From Deltaproteobacteria bacterium (GTDB taxonomy: Bacteria; Desulfobacterota; Syntrophobacteria; BM002), in contig CP070843.1 in the NCBI GenBank assembly GCA_020350905.1, positions 2,392,303 to 2,406,856 of the forward strand: 14,554 bases of DNA, in the 5' to 3' direction. The stretch's first letter is position 1, and the number at the start of each line of letters is the position of its first letter. The notes under the pieces are model-generated. The model saw only the letters and a list, made by a program, of their open reading frames with translations. It did no database searches and was not told the origin of the DNA. The translations under genes and the position numbers were made by a program. Below are positions 7,541 to 13,041 of the stretch, piece after piece.

Positions 7541-7610
7541 CTATATATCTTCACTCCAATCGAGAAAGGCGCAAAAAATCTTTGGGATGATATGAGAGGA
7601 GGGAGGAGTT

Positions 7611-7712
7611 ATGAAAAAGACGAAGAGGATTTTGGTGCAACTGCTCGTCACCGGTAGCATTATTGCTATGTATGTACTGCCGGCGCTGGCATCTGGGGGC
7701 GGGGGGACCTGA
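7611..7712 (+). CDS. Small secreted peptide, 33 codons, sigma-54 controlled
   Basis: I do not recognise this gene, which is a short frame read directly from the sequence. A strong purine-rich RBS (GGAGGGAGGAG) ends a few bases before the ATG. The product has a basic start (MKKTKR), a hydrophobic core from ILVQLLV to MYVLP (about 7-24) and a signal-peptidase I site PALA before Ser28, so it looks like a complete Sec signal peptide. The predicted mature part is only SGGGGT, six residues. It has its own sigma-54 promoter about 60 bp upstream and an intrinsic terminator 30 bp after the stop, giving a transcript of about 220 nt. It lies between the sigma-54 activator and the solute-binding lipoprotein. 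It could encode an exported signal peptide, a small membrane peptide, or a dual-function or non-coding RNA. The last codons sit in runs of five and six G, so a one-base change would lengthen it to about 42-45 residues. Confidence 0.68.
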   Translation: MKKTKRILVQLLVTGSIIAMYVLPALASGGGGT

Positions 7713-7741
7713 CATACCACCATGTGGTTGGTTGGTGTAGG

Positions 7742-7773
7742 GCATAGTCCTTTTCGGGCTATGCTTTTTTTTT
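7742..7773 (+). terminator. Intrinsic terminator of the small peptide gene
   Basis: The stem GCATAGTCC pairs with GGGCTATGC (nine pairs, one of them G-T) around a five-base loop, and is followed by a run of nine T. It is a textbook rho-independent terminator, placed 30 bp after the peptide stop codon, and it separates that transcript from the next gene. Confidence 0.88.
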
Positions 7774-7799
7774 GCAAACTTTCAGAAAGCTGGTATAGT
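7772..7799 (+). promoter_or_regulatory. Extended -10 sigma-70-type promoter for the solute-binding lipoprotein
   Basis: TTGCAA (7772-7777), 16 bp, then TATAGT (7794-7799), which has five of six -10 consensus bases and a preceding TGG forming an extended -10. The start of transcription would be near 7806, giving a leader of about 60 nt before the ATG at 7866. It begins in the T-tract of the terminator, so the lipoprotein-kinase genes probably have their own, non-sigma-54 expression. Confidence 0.5.
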
Positions 7800-7865
7800 A
7801 GTCATTTGATGGAGCTAAGATAGAGCCTGATTTGGCAATGACACGTCAGAATCGGATCAAAGTTC

Positions 7866-9470
7866 ATGAAAAGATTACTCGTGCCGCTAGCCCTCGCACT
7901 GAGTCTCGTTATAAGTTGTCAGCAGGAACCCACCGGAGAGCATAAGAAGGTTACGCCAGAGCCTCGGAGGGGTGGGATCTACCGCGCTGCCCTTCCCTGG
8001 AGTCCGAGAACTCTGGATCCGGCCTTATCTACCGATACTTACTCTGCGATCCTTATACAACAGATTTTCGACGGGCTCGTCCAGTTCGACCAGAACCTCA
8101 ATGTGGTGCCGGCCCTGGCGACCAGTTGGAAGGTTTCCTCTGATGGCCTGCTCTATAGCTTTACCCTCAGGTCGGATGCGAGCTTCCATAACGGCCGGCG
8201 GGTCACTGCTATGGACTTTGTCTATTCATTCACCCGCATCTTGGATCCTAAAGAAGAGTCCAGCGCTCTCAGCTTCTTTGCAAGAGTCAGAGGAGCTGCT
8301 GCCTACCGCAATGGCGAGAGTAATGAAGTTATAGGCCTGAGGGCATTAGACCCCCGTACCTTGGAGATCAGCATTAACGAGCCATTTGCACCGTTTCTCT
8401 CGGTTTTAGCGATGATCGGCTCCAAGGTCGTTCCCAGAGAAGAGGTGGAACGGTGGGGCACTGACTTCGGTTATCACCCGGTGGGAACAGGCCCCTTCCG
8501 CCTGGAATCTTTGGAAAGCAACCAGATCGTGCTCGGCGCGAATGACAGCTACTACGAAGGTCGCCCCAATCTGGATCGAGTCGAATATACTATATATGCG
8601 GGGGCCCAGTACGATAGGATATATGAAGACTTTCTTTCAGGGCGACTGGAGGAGGCTGCAGTATTTGGGGCTAATCGAGAGAAACTGGCCTCGACCACAA
8701 CGTATCAATTTTACAGGAAGCCTAGTCTGAGTCTGCAGTTTTACGGAATGAATTGCCTCAGCAACGCTCTTAAAGCAAATGAGGTGCGACAGGCCCTGAA
8801 TTATGCAATTGATAAGGAAAGAATCGTTCGAGAAGTATATAAAGATCAGTTCCTTTCTGCGACAACCATTCTGCCGCCCGGCATGCCTTCCTATATTCCG
8901 GAAAACGCCGCGTATAATTACGACCCGGACAAAGCCAAGAGCTTGCTCCACAAAGCTGGTTATGGTCCTTCAGGGGAGGAGCTATCTCTGACTGTTCTTT
9001 CGGCTTCCAAATCAAGTGCAGCCCAGAAAGAGCTGGCACTCATAGCTAAAGATCTGGCTGCTGTGGGGGTTAAACTTCAAATTCAGTATGAAACCGACTG
9101 GCCTACTTTCGAGGCAGCCCTCAGCGAAGATAGTCTCCAGATATATCGTTACGCCTGGATTGCCGACATCCCTGATCCGGATAATTTTCTCAATACCCTC
9201 TTCGGCTCAAAGTCACGCTATAACTTCATGCAATACAAGAATCCACAGGTGGACCGCCTGTTGTCACAGGCTCTGATAGAAACAGAGATCCTCAGAAGGG
9301 TGGAGCTCTACCGTGAGGCAGAAAGGATCATTTTGGCGGATGCTCCCTTGGTTCCATGGATATATTTAACTTTCGAATCCTTGTTTCAACCTTACGTTAA
9401 AGGGCTGGAAATTAGTGCCCTAGGACGGCCGTATATTCCCCTCAAGAAGATCTGGCTCGATGAACACTAG
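7866..9470 (+). CDS. Cluster-5 (oligopeptide/dipeptide/nickel) solute-binding lipoprotein
   Basis: This 534-residue protein starts with a lipoprotein signal peptide: basic KR, a hydrophobic core, and lipobox VISC with Cys18 as the lipidated residue. The mature chain is a full SBP_bac_5 fold of the OppA/DppA/NikA group. It contains RGGIYRAAL at 35-43, the family signature region IFDGLVQFD...PALATSWKVSSDGL at about 67-95, FTLRSDASFHNGRRVTAMDFVYSF at about 99-122, and a typical C-terminal end. Such proteins normally deliver peptides or metal chelates to an ABC importer, but no permease or ATPase gene is adjacent. The next gene, 72 bp downstream, is a histidine kinase, so a sensory partner role is plausible. 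The RBS is weak; the ATG is fixed by the signal peptide. Ligand specificity cannot be read by eye. Confidence 0.95.
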   Translation: MKRLLVPLALALSLVISCQQEPTGEHKKVTPEPRRGGIYRAALPWSPRTLDPALSTDTYSAILIQQIFDGLVQFDQNLNVVPALATSWKVSSDGLLYSFTLRSDASFHNGRRVTAMDFVYSFTRILDPKEESSALSFFARVRGAAAYRNGESNEVIGLRALDPRTLEISINEPFAPFLSVLAMIGSKVVPREEVERWGTDFGYHPVGTGPFRLESLESNQIVLGANDSYYEGRPNLDRVEYTIYAGAQYDRIYEDFLSGRLEEAAVFGANREKLASTTTYQFYRKPSLSLQFYGMNCLSNALKANEVRQALNYAIDKERIVREVYKDQFLSATTILPPGMPSYIPENAAYNYDPDKAKSLLHKAGYGPSGEELSLTVLSASKSSAAQKELALIAKDLAAVGVKLQIQYETDWPTFEAALSEDSLQIYRYAWIADIPDPDNFLNTLFGSKSRYNFMQYKNPQVDRLLSQALIETEILRRVELYREAERIILADAPLVPWIYLTFESLFQPYVKGLEISALGRPYIPLKKIWLDEH

Positions 9471-9542
9471 TCGTTCCATTTCTACCCTTTATTGGTCATG
9501 CCAGTTCTCAGAAGTCTAATGATTATCAAAGGACAGCGCTGA

Positions 9543-11366
9543 ATGTCCTGGCTTCCCCGAAAAATACGTCTGAAGACTCGATTCATGGTTGCCACCGGCA
9601 CGGTTGTCCTTGGGCTCATGGTGATTATCATTGTGCTGGTCGGAAACCGTTCAAGCCGGAGCATTAAACAGGAGGTCGAGGTACGCGGCTTCGCTGTCGC
9701 CCACAGTATTGCTGCTGTTTCCACTCATGCGCTCGTTACCTACAATTACATCACTTTGGAACAGAATGCCGAGCAGGCCAGCCAGGGTGCTGACATCGTC
9801 TATGTCATCATACTTGATAAGGAACAAAAGGTGGCAGCGTTTAGCGGCCACAGTGGTTGGCAAGGAAGATACTTGGATGATTCTGTGAACCGAAAAGCGC
9901 TGGCTGCTAACACTGCGGTCATCCAGTCTGTTTTGTGGGAAGAAACTGGTGAGCGTGTAATGGACATCGCTGTACCGGTTTTCATCCCCGGTTCCGAGAT
10001 GAAGTGGGGCACTGTGCGAGTGGGACTTTCACTTGAACGGATGTATTGGCAAATTCGACGGACCCAGCTGGTTCTGGTGGGCATCGGCACGGTGGCCCTT
10101 CTTCTTGGACTGGTTGGGGCCCAGGTCATGGCCGGCCGCATCACCAAGCCATTGGGGCAAGTAGTTGAAGCAACAATCGCCGCCGCTGGAGGCGATCTGG
10201 ATCAGCAACTAGATATTCGCACGAGGGACGAAGTGGAGGATCTGGCAAACAGCTTCAATACCATGATCAACGAGATCTTGGCGCAGCGCCAGCAGCTGGT
10301 GCAGAGGCTGGATGAGATCTTAGAGCTGCAAGGCTACAATGAGATGATCTTGGCCTCCATGACCAATGGCCTGATAACCCTGGATCTGGAGGAACGCGTT
10401 GTTAGTGCCAATGGAACAGCTGAGTCCATACTGGGGCTGGAGGGTAGGCACTGGCACGGTACAAGTTTCCGCAATCTATGGCCCGAGGACAATCCATTTG
10501 TCCGGATGCTGGAAAAATGCCTGCATGCACCGACTCCTTGCCGCAACCAGGAGATATCATTGGACAACGGAGAGGGAGAGCAACGCACTCTCATGATAAA
10601 TACCTCATTTCTAGAGGATGGACGCGAAGAAAAAATGGGGGTCCTGGTGCTCATCAACGACATTACCGAACTAAAGGTCTTGGAGGCTCGCATGCGGCAA
10701 AGTGATAGACTGGCCGCCTTGGGAACACTTTCAGCCGGGCTCGCCCACGAAATCCGCAATCCGCTCTCTGCCATTAAAACCTTTGTCCAACTGTTGCCCA
10801 GAAAGCTCTCCAACCCAGCTTTTTTCGATAAATTTCAGATTACAGTTCCTCGTGAGCTTAACCGGATAAATGATCTGATAGAAAACCTACTGGAATTGGC
10901 AAGGCCACCCAAGTTGAAATTCAAGATGACCACTCTGGGGAGTTGTCTTACCCAGGTGGCGGACCTTTATCGCGATAAACTCGAGGAGGCTGGCATCACA
11001 TTCGAGATACGCGAGGAAGGGGTTCTACCGGAAATTTGGGCGGATCAGGAACATTTGATGCGAGCTTTTTCAAATCTTATCATGAACGCCCAGCAAGCCA
11101 TGGTTGACGGTGGTACACTCATTATCGAGGCGGGGCCGATCGAAGGTGGGGTGATGCTTCGGTTCAAAGACAGCGGAGTGGGTATGGAGCAAACCACCAA
11201 AGACAACATATTCGATCCTTTCTTTACCACCAAAGACAGCGGTACCGGTCTAGGTCTCGCTATGACACACAAGATCATCGAGGAGCACGGCGGCGATATC
11301 CAGGTTGACAGTGCGGTTGGAAAGGGGACTACCTTTTTCCTGACGTTACCTGGTGTCCAAGGTTGA
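9543..11366 (+). CDS. Membrane sensor histidine kinase (periplasmic sensor, HAMP, PAS)
   Basis: This 607-residue kinase has TM1 at about 13-34, a periplasmic region of about 140 residues that looks Cache/PDC-like (YVIILDKEQKV at 87-97, AVPVFIPG at 143-150), and TM2 at about 174-196. Then follow a HAMP linker (about 197-250), a PAS domain (about 265-375), and HisKA with phosphoacceptor His402 in AHEIRNPLSA. The HATPase has the N-box NLIMNAQQ (511-518), DSGVGM (543-548) and GTGLGLAM (567-574). The order resembles NtrY/AtoS/ZraS kinases that partner NtrC-type regulators. AAAGGA precedes the ATG at a suitable distance. It lies 72 bp after the solute-binding lipoprotein and is probably co-transcribed with it. 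Likely phosphorylation targets are the NtrC-like regulator at 5618 and the lone receiver at 11625; the pairing is inferred from position. Confidence 0.96.
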   Translation: MSWLPRKIRLKTRFMVATGTVVLGLMVIIIVLVGNRSSRSIKQEVEVRGFAVAHSIAAVSTHALVTYNYITLEQNAEQASQGADIVYVIILDKEQKVAAFSGHSGWQGRYLDDSVNRKALAANTAVIQSVLWEETGERVMDIAVPVFIPGSEMKWGTVRVGLSLERMYWQIRRTQLVLVGIGTVALLLGLVGAQVMAGRITKPLGQVVEATIAAAGGDLDQQLDIRTRDEVEDLANSFNTMINEILAQRQQLVQRLDEILELQGYNEMILASMTNGLITLDLEERVVSANGTAESILGLEGRHWHGTSFRNLWPEDNPFVRMLEKCLHAPTPCRNQEISLDNGEGEQRTLMINTSFLEDGREEKMGVLVLINDITELKVLEARMRQSDRLAALGTLSAGLAHEIRNPLSAIKTFVQLLPRKLSNPAFFDKFQITVPRELNRINDLIENLLELARPPKLKFKMTTLGSCLTQVADLYRDKLEEAGITFEIREEGVLPEIWADQEHLMRAFSNLIMNAQQAMVDGGTLIIEAGPIEGGVMLRFKDSGVGMEQTTKDNIFDPFFTTKDSGTGLGLAMTHKIIEEHGGDIQVDSAVGKGTTFFLTLPGVQG

Positions 11367-11392
11367 GCTTTGCCCATATTTGTGGGGGCCGT

Positions 11393-11410
11393 TGTACATG
11401 ATCATAGGCA
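11393..11410. promoter_or_regulatory. Candidate enhancer-binding site (site B)
   Basis: TGTACATGATCATAGGCA matches the reverse complement of site A at 7313-7330 in 15 of 18 positions. It lies about 100 bp before the -24 element at 11509, within the usual range of a sigma-54 activator. A 52-codon TTG-start frame (11370-11528) covers both this site and the promoter, so part of the resemblance could be coincidental if that frame is real. Confidence 0.4.
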
Positions 11411-11508
11411 TGTCCACCCAAATCCGATCTCTGCTGTTCTCTGGGTGATAACCTTACTCTTCTTGTTTACTGCCTTGTTGGCAACCATCAAGCAAGACCA
11501 TTCAACTC

Positions 11509-11524
11509 TGGCACCATATTTGCT
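11509..11524 (+). promoter_or_regulatory. Sigma-54 (-24/-12) promoter of the lone receiver gene
   Basis: TGGCAC-CATAT-TTGCT is a perfect match to the sigma-54 consensus with the right spacing. Together with its flanks, 11505-11527 matches 7521-7543 at 18 of 23 positions. Transcription should start near 11535, giving a 5' leader of about 90 nt. Confidence 0.85.
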
Positions 11525-11535
11525 CTAAGATTCAA

Positions 11536-11606
11536 AAAATAGCCCGGCTATTTTACGAAACGATGTAGCGCGGTCGCAGCAGACGATTCGTGAAATAGTC
11601 GGGGCT
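11536..11606 (+). promoter_or_regulatory. Structured 5' leader with competing hairpins
   Basis: The predicted transcript begins with AAAATAGC-CCG-GCTATTTT (11536-11554), an eight-pair hairpin. The segment AGCCCGGCTATTT (11541-11553) can instead pair with AAATAGTCGGGGCT (11593-11606), giving 13 pairs with one bulge and one G-T, just before the AGGAGG ribosome-binding site. The two folds exclude each other, which is the layout of a leader that could control translation or RNA stability. No known riboswitch class is recognised. Confidence 0.4.
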
Positions 11607-11624
11607 GGAAGAGGAGGCTGAATT

Positions 11625-11990
11625 ATGGCTTGGCTGGACAGAGAAATAGTGGTGGTGGATGATGATCAGGGGATTCTGGAATCGTTTGATGTCATGCTCG
11701 GAGACGATTACCCCCTGGTGACCCTGGACAATGGATTAGAGGCTATTGAGTACGTAAAATCTCACAAGCCCAAACTTATTTTCCTGGACATCAAGATGCC
11801 GGGCATGAATGGTATAGAGGTACTCAAAAGACTGCGGCAAGACAAGGTCGATGCGGCAGTAGTAATCGTCACTGCCACGACAAAATTGCACTATGAGGAT
11901 GAGGCAAAAGAGTTGGGCATAACCGGTTACCTGCACAAACCGTTTGAAGTTGATGATGTGGAAGATATCACCAGACGAGTGTTGCATTGA
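11625..11990 (+). CDS. Stand-alone CheY-like response regulator receiver
   Basis: This 121-residue protein is a single receiver domain with no output domain. The acidic pocket is D12/D13, the phosphoacceptor is D55 in IFLDIKMPG, Thr83 is in VTAT, and Lys105 is in HKPFE. An AGGAGG lies about 8 bp before the ATG. It resembles the receiver of the sigma-54 regulator at 5618 in several places (DDY, EAI-Y, FLD, LKRLR, KPFE--DD), so the two may be paralogues or share a kinase. Its own consensus sigma-54 promoter, 100 bp upstream, separates it from the kinase operon and puts it under sigma-54 control. As a receiver without output it could act as a phosphate sink or by protein contact; either is inference. 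Confidence 0.93.
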   Translation: MAWLDREIVVVDDDQGILESFDVMLGDDYPLVTLDNGLEAIEYVKSHKPKLIFLDIKMPGMNGIEVLKRLRQDKVDAAVVIVTATTKLHYEDEAKELGITGYLHKPFEVDDVEDITRRVLH

Positions 11991-12003
11991 CGATTTCGGA
12001 TCT

Positions 12004-12043
12004 GTCCTGCGGACCCTCGCCATTCGGGCGGGTTCCCAGTTTT
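12004..12043 (+). repeat. REP-like double-hairpin repeat, copy 4
   Basis: GTCCTGCGGAC, then CCTCGCCATTCGGGCGGG and the tail TTCCCAGTTTT. It is the same element as the copies at 4-43, 76-115 and 893-931, here placed between two convergent genes. Confidence 0.75.
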
Positions 12044-12044
12044 G

Positions 12045-12069
12045 AATCTAGGGTTTTAGATCCTAGATT
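12045..12069. terminator. Possible bidirectional terminator hairpin between convergent genes
   Basis: AATCTAGG and CCTAGATT are perfect complementary arms (eight pairs) around a nine-base loop, followed by TTTG. It lies between the convergent receiver and hydrolase genes. The arms are AT-rich and the T-run is short, and the sequence resembles the surrounding AGATT-type simple repeats, so terminator activity is uncertain. ATCCGCAATC is repeated at 12095-12104 and 12116-12125, up to the hydrolase stop codon. Confidence 0.35.
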
Positions 12070-12124
12070 TTGCATTGAAATTTCAAGTTTTTCAATCCGC
12101 AATCCGACATCCAAAATCCGCAAT

Positions 12125-12892
12125 CTAGTTCTTCTGTAGACATGCCTCCAGAAAATCCTGCCACTGCCGAAAATACTCTGAGCCACCCACTAGGTAAGTA
12201 TCATTGTGTCCTGAACCCATGACGAGGTGAAACCGTTTGGGGGACTGAGCGGCTTGATAGAGCCGTTGCGCCATCTCAACCGGAATGGCTTCGTCGTATT
12301 GGCCATGGATAAAGAGGAGTGGTGCGCGAACAAGGTGGATTTTTCCCAGGTTATCGTAGGCGCTCTGAAGGAGTTCCCGAGGAATAGCTCCAAAGAAATA
12401 GCGCTCGAGCATGTCGTGGGAAGAGGTAAAGGCAGCCTCCAACACCCCTCCTAGGCAGGGCTCCCTGCTGGCCAGATCCACGGTCAGAGCAGTGCCGAGT
12501 GAACGGCCGAAGAGCAGAATGTCACTTGGCTCAATGCCCCGGTCCTCAACCAGATAATTCCAGGCACCCCGGGCATCAAGATAGGTGCCGGCTTTAGAAA
12601 TCTGGCCTTCGCTGAGGCCGAACTCCCGGTAATCAAAGATGAATATGGAGATATCAAGGTACCGATGGAGGAGGGCAAGATTTTCCAATCGGTGACTGAT
12701 GTTGCCCGCGTTACCGTGAAACCAGAGAAGAGTGGTGTTTACCTTGGGATCGGAGGACGGCACAAACCAACCGTGCAAACGGGTGGAGTCAGAAGCCGGG
12801 AAAAAGACATTCTCGTAGTTTAGCTGATAGTTTTCCGGCGTCCCTTCAAGTTCCCGCATGGGGAAAAAGATGAGACCTTTTTCAGAGAGCAT
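12125..12892 (-). CDS. Alpha/beta hydrolase (Bem46/YfhR-like serine hydrolase)
   Basis: This 255-residue alpha/beta-fold hydrolase begins with the family opening IFFPMRELEGTPE (8-20). The oxyanion-hole strand is HGNAGN (59-64), the nucleophile is Ser131 in GRSLG (129-133), the acid is Asp200 in HGQYDEAIP, and the base is His229 in GSGHND, so the catalytic triad is complete. The substrate is unknown. Many relatives carry an N-terminal membrane anchor before the IFFP motif. Here an in-frame stop lies two codons before the ATG at 12892, and a palindromic intergenic repeat sits about 24 bp upstream, so the anchor is absent or has been lost. The ribosome-binding site is poor. The gene points toward the receiver gene and is separated from DUF4340 by 149 bp. 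Confidence 0.92.
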   Translation of the reverse strand: MLSEKGLIFFPMRELEGTPENYQLNYENVFFPASDSTRLHGWFVPSSDPKVNTTLLWFHGNAGNISHRLENLALLHRYLDISIFIFDYREFGLSEGQISKAGTYLDARGAWNYLVEDRGIEPSDILLFGRSLGTALTVDLASREPCLGGVLEAAFTSSHDMLERYFFGAIPRELLQSAYDNLGKIHLVRAPLLFIHGQYDEAIPVEMAQRLYQAAQSPKRFHLVMGSGHNDTYLVGGSEYFRQWQDFLEACLQKN

Positions 12893-12915
12893 CGGTCATT
12901 CCAATCTCAGAATTC

Positions 12916-12955
12916 AGTAGCCAGTCCTTCGATAAGCTCAGGACAAGTAGCCAGT
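12916..12955. repeat. 20-bp palindromic intergenic repeat between 10-bp direct repeats
   Basis: AGTAGCCAGT occurs at 12916-12925 and again at 12946-12955, exactly flanking CCTTCGATAAGCTCAGGACA. The core belongs to a widespread intergenic repeat type whose translation reads LSLSKD; its ends GTCCT/AGGAC are inverted. The layout looks like an insertion with a target duplication, or the edge of a tandem repeat. It lies 24-63 bp upstream of the hydrolase start. Confidence 0.6.
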
Positions 12956-13041
12956 ATCCAGCGAGGCATACGGCTCCCGGCGCAAGCAAAAGAATTTTGT
13001 CTTCCACTGCCCTGTACCTTTCGCCTTCCTCAATCCGCAAG

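Larger units (their letters stand above)
7022..7610. other. 589-bp regulatory/repeat intergenic region
   Basis: The left part (7074-7294) is a cluster of short hairpins and direct repeats. The middle (7295-7420) has a palindromic candidate enhancer and several TGTGCA/TGCACA half-sites. Next is a strongly AT-rich stretch (7440-7500) with an AATCAA (7465-7470) that resembles the first half of an IHF site. The right end carries the sigma-54 promoter (7525-7540) of the small peptide gene. I see no protein-coding gene in it. Confidence 0.6.

Noticed and set aside
7591..7656. Alternative ATG at 7592 for the small peptide gene
   Set aside because: It is in another frame, gives only 21 codons without a signal peptide, and contains the RBS of the better-supported ATG at 7611.
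11364..11366. Kinase TGA stop read as selenocysteine, giving a kinase with a C-terminal membrane helix
   Set aside because: The kinase domain ends naturally at this point, no SECIS-like hairpin is evident directly after the TGA, and a membrane helix after the ATPase domain makes no sense.
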